A DNA stretch of 64,000 bases, from assembly GCF_005503015.1 (NCBI RefSeq), contig NZ_SCOL01000004.1, positions 1-64,000 of the forward strand, written 5' to 3'. How positions within the stretch are numbered: the first letter of the stretch is position 1; the number at the start of each line of letters is the position of its first letter. Below, piece after piece: positions 1 through 8,445 of the stretch. The DNA is from Bacillus sp. E(2018). Its GTDB lineage: Bacteria; Bacillota; Bacilli; Bacillales; Fictibacillaceae. The notes under the pieces are model-generated. The model saw only the letters and a list, made by a program, of their open reading frames with translations. It did not search any database and had not been told where the DNA came from. Both the position numbers and the translations under genes were made by a program.

Positions 1-89
1 CCGATGATGTACATCGTGTCGGTTCCAGGAATTAAATTCAATAGAATTCCTGTGAGCAAAAATGCTTCATAATTTATAACGCCATACAT
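1..89 (-). CDS. LysE-family amino-acid exporter, N-terminal fragment
   Basis: Only the first 29 codons lie in the window; the gene continues past the left edge. The ATG at 89 follows an AGAGGTG ribosome binding site seven bases upstream (97-103). The peptide begins MYGVINYEAF and contains the stretch LLNLIPGTDTMYIIG, the typical first membrane helix of the LysE/RhtB translocators, which export amino acids such as lysine, homoserine or threonine by proton exchange. The substrate cannot be told from this fragment. Confidence 0.75.
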   Translation of the reverse strand, partial: MYGVINYEAFLLTGILLNLIPGTDTMYII

Positions 90-482
90 AATTACGCACC
101 TCTTTTTATTTTTAGGGTGCCCTTATCGATATTACAGGATTTTGCTACACATGGGAAGCTCATTTGACATATGGACAAAACTAGAACACGCGGTTTTAAT
201 TACTTTCTTTTTTCACTATTAGGTGAACACTATTCAACATAAATGATTTTCCTTATCGGTGCGTTGATCTAAAAGGATTAACGCCTTTTTTCTGGAATTT
301 ATTGAACAAACCTAGCAGGATTGTTGAATAAGGAATAATTGATATTATTTAGAAGTAAGTTTAATAACTTTAACTTGTATGAAAAAACCCTCGCCTTATT
401 AGACTATAAGAGCAAGATTGAGGACGAAATGAACGTAGATCTCCTGTTAATATGATTTTAATTTAACATTTGGAGGAAAAAA
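90..482. other. Intergenic region with one hairpin, no gene seen
   Basis: No credible ORF on either strand. The stretch is A+T-rich. It holds the leader of the leftward LysE-type gene, a terminator-like hairpin at 261-291 and the GGAGG ribosome binding site of the gene starting at 483. Traces such as GATTGTTGAATAAG near 320 resemble the dispersed ATTCAACAATC element of 3930 and 4524 on the opposite strand, so this looks like intergenic debris. Confidence 0.6.
261..291 (+). terminator. Hairpin with T-run, first copy of a GCGTTGATC element
   Basis: GCGTTGATCT and GGATTAACGC pair (one G-U) around a short A-rich loop and are followed by CTTTTTT. A near copy lies at 1319-1348, so the pair flanks the gene at 483. 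No plus-strand gene ends just before this copy. Confidence 0.55.
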
Positions 483-1253
483 ATGAACAAAATTCAGGAA
501 TTCAATAATCTACATCATTCAAAGGATTTATTGTTTTTAGGTAATGCTTGGGATCTTTTATCAGCCTTAACTTTAGAGAAAGCAGGATTCAAAGCAGTTG
601 GTACAACGAGTTGGGGGATTGCAAACTCGCTAGGATATGCAGATGGAGAATTAATTGATTTTAAGAGGCATTTAGGAATCATCAAAACAATTACAGACAA
701 TGTGAAAATACCTGTGTCCGCGGACATTGAAGCAGGTTACGGGGAAGATACAGAAACCATAGTTGATAATGTTTTAAGGACGGCAGATGTAGGTGTTGCT
801 GGTATCAACATTGAGGATTCACTCAAAAAACAAAAAGGGTTAAAAGATATAACTGAGCAATGTAACCTTTTATCAAAAATCAAAACTGCTTTAGAGCAGC
901 ATGGCTACAAAGATTTCTATATTAATGCTAGAACGGATACATATTTTCAATTGGAAAATCCTCTTCCTGTAACAATAGAGCGGTCCAAGTCTTATGTAGA
1001 GAGTGGGGCAAGTGGTATTTTTGTCCCTGGTCTACTTCAAAAAAATGAAATCAAAGAAATCGTAGCAAATGTAAACGCTCCCCTTAATGTTTTATCATTG
1101 CCTGGATTAACAAACTGCAACGAACTAAATGAGTGGGGCGTAAAACGTTTCAGCTTTGGTAATGCCCTATCTGATAAGGTTATAGATTTATTACAGAAGA
1201 GTGCAGAACAACTATTAGAATCAAAGGACACCTCATTTTTATATGAAAACTAA
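483..1253 (+). CDS. PEP mutase / isocitrate lyase superfamily protein
   Basis: 256-residue TIM-barrel enzyme of the phosphoenolpyruvate mutase/isocitrate lyase superfamily, which makes or breaks C-C or P-C bonds of 2-oxo or carboxy acids using Mg2+. Visible family motifs are GTTSWGIANSLGYADG near residue 41, VSADIEAGYG near 78 with the Mg-binding Asp-Glu pair, GINIEDS near 108 and INARTDTY near 146. The hallmark KKCGH-type catalytic loop of isocitrate lyase is absent, as in the short oxaloacetate-decarboxylase-like members. The start has a GGAGG site seven bases upstream. It is a single-gene unit closed by hairpins downstream. The substrate is unknown. Confidence 0.85.
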   Translation: MNKIQEFNNLHHSKDLLFLGNAWDLLSALTLEKAGFKAVGTTSWGIANSLGYADGELIDFKRHLGIIKTITDNVKIPVSADIEAGYGEDTETIVDNVLRTADVGVAGINIEDSLKKQKGLKDITEQCNLLSKIKTALEQHGYKDFYINARTDTYFQLENPLPVTIERSKSYVESGASGIFVPGLLQKNEIKEIVANVNAPLNVLSLPGLTNCNELNEWGVKRFSFGNALSDKVIDLLQKSAEQLLESKDTSFLYEN

Positions 1254-1318
1254 TTTACATTGAATAGAAAATTTCACTATAAATTAATAGTTCAATTTGT
1301 TTATTCTATAAATAGGAT

Positions 1319-1348
1319 GCGTTGATCCAAGAAGGATTAACGCTTTTT
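1319..1348 (+). terminator. Terminator, second copy of the GCGTTGATC element
   Basis: GCGTTGATCC pairs with GGATTAACGC (loop AAGAA) and is followed by five T. It probably ends the transcript of the gene at 483-1253. It nearly repeats the hairpin at 261-291. Confidence 0.75.
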
Positions 1349-1457
1349 CTTTTATGATTCATTAATGACACTATCTTACTCCACAATCGGTTACATTTCT
1401 TCAGGAGTGTATTTCCAAAAGAGATTCTCTTTTTACATATAAATAACGTTTAATAGT

Positions 1458-1495
1458 ACTGTTAATCAAAATGATATTAACAGTGCTCTTTTTTT
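1458..1495 (+). terminator. Second tandem terminator
   Basis: Perfect nine-base arms ACTGTTAAT and ATTAACAGT are followed within two bases by a run of T. It lies 110 bases past the first terminator and may act as a backup or belong to a lost gene. Confidence 0.65.
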
Positions 1496-1646
1496 GAAAT
1501 TTATAAGGTATAACAAATAACACTATAAAACTAATTTTTGGATAATTGAAATGAAATTAGTATTATATAACTGGGTTTAACTGTAAAATATAGATTGATC
1601 TATGCTTCTATTATTCATGCGAAATTGCCATCAAGGAGAAAAAGTT

Positions 1647-3185
1647 ATGAAACAATTAGTAAGAATAATTAGCTTTTTAGTTACATTGATTCTAGGATTG
1701 ACTTGTCTCACTGCTCCTTTAGTTAACGCTGAAGCAAATGAAAAAACGGAGAAAATCGAAAAGCTGGTTGAACAGCAAAGACATATTAGTAAAATTCCAG
1801 GTATATCACTAGTTATCGTTGAAAAGGGTGAAACAGTTTATCAAAAGGGTTTCGGCTACAAAAACGTGAAAGAGAAAACACCTGTTACGTCCAGTACATT
1901 ATTTGAGATTGGATCAACTACTAAGGCATTTACCGGTTTGGCCATTCTTCGTTTGGAGAAGGAAGGGAAGTTAAAACGTTCTGATAGTGTTCAAGAGTAT
2001 ATTCCATGGTTGAAGCTTAAATATCAGGGAGAACCTCAAATCATTACGCTGAATCAGTTACTCTATCATTCAAGCGGAATTGCCTCAAGCTCTATAGCGC
2101 AAATTCCTGAAAGTACTGCTTCTAACGCACTAGAGTTGAACGTAAAGACTTTATTGAATCAAGAGCTGAATCGAAAGCCAGGAAGCATGTTTGAATATGC
2201 AACCATTAATTACGATGTTCTAGGACTAGTAATCGAAAATGTAACAAAACAACCGTATGATCTTTACATAAAAAATCAGGTATTAAAACCTATTGGGATG
2301 AAGAATTCCTTCGTTGGTCTCCACCAAGTTCAGCCATCTATGGTTGCACAAGGCTATAAGATAGGATTTTTGAGAGAGCAGAAATACACACCACCTATTT
2401 ATCGCGGGAACATACCCGCTGGCTATATTATCAGCAACTCTACTGATATAGCCAAATGGATGAATCTACAGTTAGGATATGATTCGAATAAAACGTTTAA
2501 TAAGCAACTGATTAAAGAATCGCACTATCCTGATCGATCGGTGGATGCTTTTGCTAAGAATTCTTACTATGCTAGCGGATGGGAAGTTGTAAAAAAGGAA
2601 GCAAAACAATATATTCAGCATGAGGGGCAAAACCCAACATATTCATCGTTTATCATCATGCAGCCAGATAAAGAATTAGGTGTAGCAATCCTTTCTAATA
2701 TGAATTCAAGTTTTACGACATCGATAGGCAAAAGTGTTATGGATATATGGGAAGGTAAAAGTGTTTCAACCAACCAAACTGACAGTTATCAAAAGCTAGA
2801 TAAAATAGCAACCTTTCTCCTTAGTGTACTTATTGTACTTGGTGCTATTTTTACCCTATTATCACTACGAACAATAAGAAAGATTGTTAGAAAACAAAGA
2901 GAAAGAAGAGCTTTAAAAGGCAAGGTGATCTTGATGTTATCCATACATACGTTAATAGTCGCTGCAATTTTAATTTTAGTGATATTAACTCCAAAAATCT
3001 TATTAGGATTTACCTGGACATTCATACAGGTATGGGGACCAGTTTCTATTACAGTATTATTTTATGGTTTTATAACCACAAGCATTATTTTCTATGTATA
3101 TGGGGTATTGCTTATTCTTACCAAAAAACAAACCGCCCTAATAAAGAAAAGCTCTAGTAAATGTAATCTCAACTCTAATGTTTAG
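1647..3185 (+). CDS. Serine hydrolase, class C beta-lactamase / PBP-like, membrane-anchored
   Basis: 512 residues from the ATG at 1647, chosen because AAGGAG lies eight bases upstream; an upstream in-frame ATG at 1602 has none. It has an N-terminal signal peptide (about residues 1-28), then a beta-lactamase-fold domain with the SxxK nucleophile motif STTK in FEIGSTTKAF, a second motif FEYATINYDVLG, and the HEG triad replacing KTG near residue 335. Three hydrophobic helices follow from about residue 390. These proteins cleave D-amino-acid peptides, esters or beta-lactams outside the cell. The second motif reads Y-A-T where the family usually has Y-S/A-N. Substrate unknown. Confidence 0.85.
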   Translation: MKQLVRIISFLVTLILGLTCLTAPLVNAEANEKTEKIEKLVEQQRHISKIPGISLVIVEKGETVYQKGFGYKNVKEKTPVTSSTLFEIGSTTKAFTGLAILRLEKEGKLKRSDSVQEYIPWLKLKYQGEPQIITLNQLLYHSSGIASSSIAQIPESTASNALELNVKTLLNQELNRKPGSMFEYATINYDVLGLVIENVTKQPYDLYIKNQVLKPIGMKNSFVGLHQVQPSMVAQGYKIGFLREQKYTPPIYRGNIPAGYIISNSTDIAKWMNLQLGYDSNKTFNKQLIKESHYPDRSVDAFAKNSYYASGWEVVKKEAKQYIQHEGQNPTYSSFIIMQPDKELGVAILSNMNSSFTTSIGKSVMDIWEGKSVSTNQTDSYQKLDKIATFLLSVLIVLGAIFTLLSLRTIRKIVRKQRERRALKGKVILMLSIHTLIVAAILILVILTPKILLGFTWTFIQVWGPVSITVLFYGFITTSIIFYVYGVLLILTKKQTALIKKSSSKCNLNSNV

Positions 3186-3247
3186 TATTTTAATGTAGCA
3201 TTTATTATACTTTGCTCAATTAATAGGGAATATGGGTGTGATTTAAA

Positions 3248-3919
3248 ATGGGTAACTGGAGAAATAATACAATTTGGTTTGAGCAAATACCAGATAATCT
3301 TCAGGCTTCCTTAAATTCAAAGGAAGATAAATTAAATGAGATGCATTATAAAAATATTGAGTATTTAACTCTTTGGCACCATAAAAAGAATAAGCGAGGC
3401 AACTTTGTGGAGATTCCTGAAAATGTCCTCTATCTCGAATTAAACTGGTCCAATATACAAGATTTTCTTGGGATTGAAAAAATGAAAAAATTAAAGCGTT
3501 TAGAATTACATTATTGTACTAAATTACAAAATGACAATGGATTGTCTGGATTAACCGATACGCTAGAACATTTACATATTAACCAATCAAAAAAATTTGT
3601 ACCAAATGATGAATTATACTCTCTGAAAAATCTTCGGGTTCTGTGTCTTAATTCTTGTGGCTTTCTTGAGAATTTGAATTTTTTAAATCAATTTCCAAAC
3701 CTAATTGACTTTAGATTTGTCAATACCAATGTTTTAGACGGTGATTTAACACCAATATTAAATCATCCAACAATCCGAAGTGTAAGCTACTTAAGTAAGA
3801 GACATTACAATATTAAAGATGATAAGATGGAAGCTTTATTGAACGATAAAAATGGTGGAGAAAGATTTAAAAATGGTATCAAGTATGGAAAATATGAGAC
3901 TTTTAGATATATCTATTAG
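3248..3919 (+). CDS. Leucine-rich-repeat-like protein of unknown function
   Basis: 223 residues, not assignable to a named family by eye. The middle contains repeated LRR-like units: VLYLELNWSNI, LKRLELHYCTKL, LEHLHINQSKKF and LRVLCLNSCGFL, spaced about 22-24 residues. This suggests a curved solenoid used for protein binding. There is no signal peptide or membrane helix, so it is probably cytoplasmic. The ribosome binding site (GGGTG) is weak. It is a stand-alone gene with A+T-rich codons like its neighbours, consistent with accessory DNA. Confidence 0.65.
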   Translation: MGNWRNNTIWFEQIPDNLQASLNSKEDKLNEMHYKNIEYLTLWHHKKNKRGNFVEIPENVLYLELNWSNIQDFLGIEKMKKLKRLELHYCTKLQNDNGLSGLTDTLEHLHINQSKKFVPNDELYSLKNLRVLCLNSCGFLENLNFLNQFPNLIDFRFVNTNVLDGDLTPILNHPTIRSVSYLSKRHYNIKDDKMEALLNDKNGGERFKNGIKYGKYETFRYIY

Positions 3920-3929
3920 CGCTAGTATA

Positions 3930-3946
3930 ATTCAACAATCGGGTGC
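3930..3946 (+). repeat. Dispersed ATTCAACAATCGGGTGC element, copy 1
   Basis: A 17-base element matched at 16 of 17 bases by a second copy at 4524. Both lie just downstream of a gene and run into a degenerate hairpin. Shorter relatives without the ATTCAACAATC part occur near 6084, 6216 and 9762. Confidence 0.5.
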
Positions 3947-4033
3947 CTTACGGGAAGAAGGAAAGGTGCTTAATTTTATTAAAATAAATGCAGGGTGATG
4001 GGGTTTGACACTATATTGAAAGGGGGTTGCTTT

Positions 4034-4474
4034 ATGTTCATAGTAAATGTAGGAGGTGCTATTCACAGAAACGGTAAATGGCTTTTAATCCATAGAAGTG
4101 AAAAGGAAGAGCACGCTGGTGGAACACTTTCATTAGTTGGTGGTAAGTGTGAAATTGAAGGTGTTTCTTCTGATATTCTTGAAAGGACTTTAAAACGAGA
4201 AATTCTTGAAGAAGTAGGTATCGAAATTGCAGATTTAAAATATGTAAATAGTTCTTCCTTTGTAACTGAATCAGAGATAAATGTAATTGATATTGTTTTT
4301 CTTTGTCACCATAAATCGGGTGAACCTTATGCAAAAAGCAGAGAAGAGGTAAATGAAGTTATTTGGATGACTACTACTGAGATCCTAGCACATACAAATT
4401 CTCCTGCATTTTTAAAGGAAAACATCAGACTAGCAGATAAAATGCTGCAAAATAATAAGCATTTGAAATATTAG
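4034..4474 (+). CDS. Nudix hydrolase
   Basis: 146 residues from the ATG at 4034, which has AAAGGGGG nine bases upstream; an in-frame ATG at 3995 lacks a good site. Nudix hydrolases cleave nucleoside diphosphates linked to another moiety. The Nudix box is visible as GGKCEIEGV...LKREILEEVGI, with the catalytic REILEEVGI core. The spacing between the GG and RE halves is about two residues longer than the consensus. The gene is a single unit in the accessory region. Substrate cannot be predicted. Confidence 0.8.
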   Translation: MFIVNVGGAIHRNGKWLLIHRSEKEEHAGGTLSLVGGKCEIEGVSSDILERTLKREILEEVGIEIADLKYVNSSSFVTESEINVIDIVFLCHHKSGEPYAKSREEVNEVIWMTTTEILAHTNSPAFLKENIRLADKMLQNNKHLKY

Positions 4475-4523
4475 TAGTAGATAATCATTGATGTGTTTAT
4501 TTAAGGGTTTCAAGAAGGTTCTT

Positions 4524-4540
4524 ATTCAACAATCGAGTGC
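4524..4540 (+). repeat. Dispersed ATTCAACAATCGAGTGC element, copy 2
   Basis: Differs by one base from the copy at 3930 and again lies shortly after a gene end (50 bases after the Nudix gene). The bases that follow show only weak hairpin potential. The rest of the gap to 4759 shows nothing. Confidence 0.5.
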
Positions 4541-4759
4541 TTTCCTTTAAGAATGAGAGTGAACCATTTATTGAACTATAGGAGAGAGAGAATGAAATGT
4601 GCCCTTTTTTTGAATCGGACCAAATTATGTAATAAGTAAAGTAATAATTTTTAAAAATCATCCCAAAAATCGAGATGAAAAGATTATAAATAGTTTATGT
4701 TAAATTTAACCATTTATATTATTATTTGATCCATGAAGAAATTTGAAAAGAGTGAAAAT

Positions 4760-5275
4760 ATGAAAAGATTCTCTATTAGTTTGTGCGCTATTATACTATT
4801 TAGTGGTTGTACTTTTTTGAGTGGAGAAGAATTAACCAATAATATTTATCTAATTCCAAAGGGTTATGAAGGATCGATCACTGTTTTCTACAACATACCT
4901 AATGAATCTAAGTTAAAAACAGAGGGGAAATATTCTGTTATCCCTGTGAATGAATTAGCATTAGAAGCATTAGCAGGAACTAATATGTATATTTATGCTG
5001 CATCTTTTACTTCAACACATGATATGAAATATGGAACCGTTAACGATCAATATTTTTATGTTGATAAAAACGGGAAGAGAACAACTATAGATGAACAGTG
5101 TATATTTGTTGGAGGAAATGGTGGTTTCTCAGGAGCTAGTGGGGAAGAAATTCTTTATAGTAATCTTCAGATAACACAATCTAACTGTAGTGAAAACTTC
5201 CGGCACAATGGAGAGGATATTAATTTTACACAACAAAAAGAAGTAAAGAATTTCTGGATGTCCTATTTTGATTAA
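4760..5275 (+). CDS. Putative lipoprotein, DUF6843-like
   Basis: 171 residues from the ATG at 4760; an in-frame ATG at 4733 has no ribosome binding site. The N-terminus MKRFSISLCAIILFSGC is a short lipoprotein signal with Cys17 as the lipidation site, so the mature protein should sit on the outer face of the membrane. The following segment, LIPKGYEGSITVFYN, resembles the start of a small secreted Bacillus family I associate with DUF6843; that family match is from memory. No catalytic motif is visible. Function unknown. Confidence 0.65.
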   Translation: MKRFSISLCAIILFSGCTFLSGEELTNNIYLIPKGYEGSITVFYNIPNESKLKTEGKYSVIPVNELALEALAGTNMYIYAASFTSTHDMKYGTVNDQYFYVDKNGKRTTIDEQCIFVGGNGGFSGASGEEILYSNLQITQSNCSENFRHNGEDINFTQQKEVKNFWMSYFD

Positions 5276-5406
5276 AATTAAGTGTTAGGCTATGGAGTGT
5301 TTGTAGATGGTAGATATTCGCATTTCTTCAAGAAGGAAATGACTCATTTTATGGAAGTTATTCAGAATGATGGCACTAAATAAGTTACTAAAAGGTGTGT
5401 TGAAAA

Positions 5407-6066
5407 ATGAAAATTCTTATTGGTCAACCTAAGCGAGAAACTGAACTGGAACAACTTGAAAAAGAAATTAAAAATTATCCTTCAGTAGACTTGATTCTTT
5501 ATCCGGAAGGTTATCTTCAAGCAACGAAATTAGAAGAAGTAAGGAAATTGGCTAAAATATTTAAAACATCAATCGTTACGGGTTATAAGGATAAGCATAA
5601 TAAGGATAGGGCTCTAATTATTAACCATGAAGGTGAAATTATTTTGGAGAGAGAAAAAACTCCTGAGAATGATGAGTTGTATTCACCTTCTATTGTTAAA
5701 GATAATGAATCTATGTATGGATATCTACTTTGTAGGGAAGTTTTTTTAGGTTTGCGAGGTCTAAAAAATGAAAAAACATTAGATTTTATTTTTAACCCTA
5801 TTGGAGTTGGAATGTTTAGTGAAGAGCAATATACGGAATGGTCAGAAGAAGCAAAACGAATCTCTATTCAACAAAAAGCATGGGTGCTAGGAACAAGTCA
5901 TGCAGATGGTTCTTACAGAAATTGTGGATTCTCCATTCCCATTGCTTATTGCTTTGATGAAACAGGAAGAGACATTCTACTGTCTAAAGATGACATAAGA
6001 ACTCGAATAGTAGACACGAAAACGAAGACAGTAGATATAATTAGTGATCTAGTTAAAACAAAATAA
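5407..6066 (+). CDS. Carbon-nitrogen hydrolase (nitrilase superfamily), short form
   Basis: 219 residues. The nitrilase Glu-Lys-Cys triad is complete: Glu34 in LYPEGYL, Lys84 in EREKTP and Cys109 in GYLLCREVF. Such enzymes hydrolyse amides or nitriles through a cysteine thioester. The chain is 40-80 residues shorter than typical family members (260-300), mainly because the segments between the triad residues are compact. AAAGGTG stands nine bases before the ATG. It is a lone gene, closed by a weak hairpin near 6084-6118. Substrate unknown. Confidence 0.8.
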   Translation: MKILIGQPKRETELEQLEKEIKNYPSVDLILYPEGYLQATKLEEVRKLAKIFKTSIVTGYKDKHNKDRALIINHEGEIILEREKTPENDELYSPSIVKDNESMYGYLLCREVFLGLRGLKNEKTLDFIFNPIGVGMFSEEQYTEWSEEAKRISIQQKAWVLGTSHADGSYRNCGFSIPIAYCFDETGRDILLSKDDIRTRIVDTKTKTVDIISDLVKTK

Positions 6067-6306
6067 TACATACTTATTATTTGGGTGCATTTCTTAAAAA
6101 GGAAATGGACTCTTTTTTATTGAAGTAAGGAAAGGTCCGGTAAAAATAAATACAATACATTTTTGGGCATTTTTAATATTGGAAAAAGGTTTAAACATAT
6201 ACTTCCGCAAAAAGGTGCATTTCTTTAATAAGAATTTTACTCTCTACTTGAATTGGATAACGTAGTGGGAAATCGTTTTAGAATGACTAGGAAGAAGGTG
6301 AGTACA

Positions 6307-6507
6307 TTGAGATTTTTAAAGATTTTTGGAATAGGAATACTCTTATTTGTTTTATTAATCGGAAGTTTACTTAAGAGTACTAGTGATCCTTCTACTAGAG
6401 ATGGAATAGGCTTTTTAATAGTTTTTGGTGTTATCTTGTATTTGCCGACACTATTTTTTATAGCCTTCATTTTTCAGAAAGGAAGTAAGAGTGATAAACC
6501 AAAGTGA
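6307..6507 (+). CDS. Small two-helix membrane protein
   Basis: 66 residues if translation begins at the TTG at 6307, which has AGAAGGTG six bases upstream. In-frame ATG codons at 6253 and 6283 lack a comparable site. Two hydrophobic helices (about residues 6-21 and 35-56) are joined by a polar, Ser/Thr-rich loop, ending in a basic tail. No family recognised. It is the first of four tiny membrane-protein genes or remnants between 6.3 and 7.3 kb. Confidence 0.5.
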   Translation: MRFLKIFGIGILLFVLLIGSLLKSTSDPSTRDGIGFLIVFGVILYLPTLFFIAFIFQKGSKSDKPK

Positions 6508-6767
6508 GCAAATGGTCCTCTGCATGGGTGCTTCTTTACCTATTGGGCATCAATAAAGGTATATGAAAAAAAGTTGAATATTAAATGGAGATTAACATTA
6601 ACGTTATTTATTTTTTCAGGTAACTTTTCTTATTATTTAACAAGTGAATCAGATGTGAAGATAATATGGTTGCTTATATTCTACAATCAGGTGAGATTGT
6701 TCTATAAGACAATTGTTTAGACAAGTAGTGGATCGCTGCAGAAATTTGATGATTTGAGGGGATTTTA
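6508..6767. other. Spacer with an open frame lacking a start
   Basis: In frame with the preceding gene, the DNA stays open from its stop to a TAG at 6720 and encodes a hydrophobic peptide (LTLTLFIFSGNFSYYL). The only possible start is a TTG at 6574 with no ribosome binding site. I read it as a remnant of a small membrane-protein gene and not as an active gene. Confidence 0.35.
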
Positions 6768-6956
6768 TTGGTGGGACCTGAAATTACTTGGTTTGTCTTA
6801 TTTTTAGCGTATATTTTTTTTCCTATCATAGTTCCTATACTAGTGATACTAATTATTATTAAAATATTTAAATGGGAGAAGGAACAAAAACGTGTCCATG
6901 AAAAAAGGTATGAATATTATGAAGAAATGGCTAGAAAGAATAATCATTATAGGTAA
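6768..6956 (+). CDS. Small membrane protein, one helix with charged tail
   Basis: 62 residues beginning with TTG at 6768, with GAGGGG about seven bases upstream. Residues 7-34 form one long or two short hydrophobic helices broken by PIIVP. The remainder is a highly charged, probably helical cytoplasmic tail (KWEKEQKRVHEKRYEYYEEM). This architecture recalls small membrane-tethered regulators, but no family is recognised. Confidence 0.5.
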   Translation: MVGPEITWFVLFLAYIFFPIIVPILVILIIIKIFKWEKEQKRVHEKRYEYYEEMARKNNHYR

Positions 6957-6981
6957 ATAACCGAAATATATGCTATATATA

Positions 6982-7080
6982 ATGCGGGCACCCCTAAAAT
7001 GAAAAACTGGCATTATATTGGTTGCTGTTGGAGCTTGCCTATTGGTAAGTTCTTTTTTTATAGAATTCGTTAACTTTTAG
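6982..7080 (+). pseudogene. Possible broken small membrane-protein gene
   Basis: Reading from the ATG at 6982 gives MRAPLK, then TGA, then KTGIILVAVGACLLVSSFF and a stop at 7078. The downstream part is a clean membrane helix, so a nonsense change at codon 7 of a small gene is one reading. There is no clear ribosome binding site, and chance is also possible. Confidence 0.25.
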
Positions 7081-7143
7081 AATTAATAATTGCTATACAC
7101 TCACTAATTTGAAATAATTGGAATTGGTATAGGGGGAGTATTA

Positions 7144-7290
7144 GTGAAATTAATTCTATTTATTTTTATTGGAATGCTAATTACATATGCGTTCATTTTA
7201 TTAGCGGGCAATTTTGGATTGATGCTGGTTGGTGGAGCGATTTTTGGAGTGTTACTCTATATTGCTACTGAAGTTAGAAAAAGAGATTAA
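7144..7290 (+). CDS. 48-residue membrane peptide
   Basis: A GTG at 7144 follows the strong site GGGGGAG by five bases. The frame runs 48 codons to TAA at 7290. The product MKLILFIFIGMLITYAFILL... is almost wholly hydrophobic, with two helices broken by a Gly-rich turn (AGNFGLMLVGGAIFG) and a basic end (EVRKRD). It lies 26 bases before the phosphatase gene at 7317 and may be cotranscribed with it. The strong ribosome binding site is the main support. Function unknown. Confidence 0.55.
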   Translation: MKLILFIFIGMLITYAFILLAGNFGLMLVGGAIFGVLLYIATEVRKRD

Positions 7291-7316
7291 TAGTAATCCT
7301 ACATAGGAGGAATCTC

Positions 7317-7898
7317 ATGAGCACAAAAGTATATATGGTAAGGCATGGTGACTCACCAAAAGAAGGTAATGAACGGACGAGAGGATTAACGGAAAAAGGT
7401 TATCAAGATGCTCAGCGAGTGGCTGAACTATTAAGAGATAAGGAGATCGATGTTGTTGTCTCAAGCCCTTACCTCCGTTCTATTTTAACGGTAGAACAGG
7501 TAGCTCTACATACAGGGAAAGAAGTAATGGTTATGGAGGATCTGAGAGAAAGAGTATTTTCTTCTAGTGGCAATAGGTTAGATGATAAAGAGCTTGGTCC
7601 TCTTCTAGAAAAATCCTTTGAAGACTTCACCTTCTATCTTGAGAATGGCGAATCAAATGCTGCTTGTCAAAAGAGGGCAGTACTAGTTTTGAAGGAACTC
7701 TTACGTACGTATCAAGATAAAAATATGGTGATCGGAACTCATGGTGCCGTTATGACGTTGATGATGAATTATTTTGATTCTTCTTTTGACTTAGATTTTC
7801 TCTACAGCACAACAAAACCGGATATCTATAGATTAGCGTTTAATGACGAGGAGTTAGTAAGCGTTGAAAGAGTATGGGACAAGACAATCGTAAAATAA
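7317..7898 (+). CDS. Histidine phosphatase family protein
   Basis: 193 residues of the phosphoglycerate-mutase-like histidine phosphatase family. The phosphoacceptor motif is Arg9-His10-Gly11 (MVRHGDS); the second catalytic His is in GTHGAVM near residue 142, and SSPYLRS near 56 gives the second phosphate-binding Arg. These enzymes dephosphorylate sugars, nucleotides or cofactors. AGGAGG precedes the ATG by six bases. The next gene (Nudix) starts 23 bases downstream, so the two form a likely operon of phosphate-ester and nucleotide clean-up enzymes. Confidence 0.88.
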   Translation: MSTKVYMVRHGDSPKEGNERTRGLTEKGYQDAQRVAELLRDKEIDVVVSSPYLRSILTVEQVALHTGKEVMVMEDLRERVFSSSGNRLDDKELGPLLEKSFEDFTFYLENGESNAACQKRAVLVLKELLRTYQDKNMVIGTHGAVMTLMMNYFDSSFDLDFLYSTTKPDIYRLAFNDEELVSVERVWDKTIVK

Positions 7899-7921
7899 AT
7901 TGATAGCGGGAGATTAAACAT

Positions 7922-8425
7922 ATGACCTATCATATACGAGTAAGAGTGGGTGCGCTCATTATTGAAAAAGGTGAAATATTATTAACGGAGTTTGATGATC
8001 CTTATCGGGGAATTTTTTATGATTTTCCAGCTGGTGGAGCGGAACCTCATGAATCTCTGATCGAAGCTGTAAAGAGGGAAGCGAAGGAAGAAGCGAATAT
8101 TGATGTGGAGGTAGGTCCATTAGCTTTTGTCTATGAGTATGCTCCTCATCTGAACGAAAATAAGTATGGTCAAACACACACGCTAGTCATGTTGTTTGAT
8201 TGTACATTGAATAGTGGGTCCAAACCTAAATTGCCGGATAAGCCTGATCCAAATCAGACAGCTGTTAAGTGGGTTCCACTAACAGAGCTTGAACAACTAG
8301 AGCTTTATGCGAACATTGGAAAACAAATTAATGATTATGCGAGCAAGAAGCGAAATATTGATCTACTACAAGAACACAAACTTTTGGATCAGACATTAAC
8401 TTCTAAACTCACGGAGACTTTCTAA
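7922..8425 (+). CDS. Nudix hydrolase
   Basis: 167 residues. A canonical Nudix box spans residues 38-60: GGAEPHESLIEAVKREAKEEANI, with the catalytic REAKEEANI core. The N-terminal strand RVRVGALIIEKGEILL is typical. It probably hydrolyses a nucleoside diphosphate derivative; the exact substrate is not predictable. It follows the histidine phosphatase by 23 bases and is closed by the terminator that overlaps its stop codon, so the operon ends here. Confidence 0.88.
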   Translation: MTYHIRVRVGALIIEKGEILLTEFDDPYRGIFYDFPAGGAEPHESLIEAVKREAKEEANIDVEVGPLAFVYEYAPHLNENKYGQTHTLVMLFDCTLNSGSKPKLPDKPDPNQTAVKWVPLTELEQLELYANIGKQINDYASKKRNIDLLQEHKLLDQTLTSKLTETF

Positions 8426-8445
8426 TAAGGGAAGTCTCTTTTTTT
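8414..8445 (+). terminator. Terminator after the Nudix gene
   Basis: GAGACTT and AAGTCTC pair across the stop codon of the Nudix gene and run into seven T. Confidence 0.85.

Larger units (their letters stand above)
1254..1646. other. Intergenic region with two tandem terminators
   Basis: Non-coding, A+T-rich. It carries the two terminator hairpins described at 1319-1348 and 1458-1495 and, at its end, the leader of the beta-lactamase-fold gene. An in-frame ATG at 1602 has no ribosome binding site and was not used as the start of that gene. Nothing else is seen. Confidence 0.6.

Noticed and set aside
6574..6720. 48-codon TTG-started membrane peptide
   Set aside because: Hydrophobic and in frame with the preceding gene but without a ribosome binding site; kept only as a note on the spacer.
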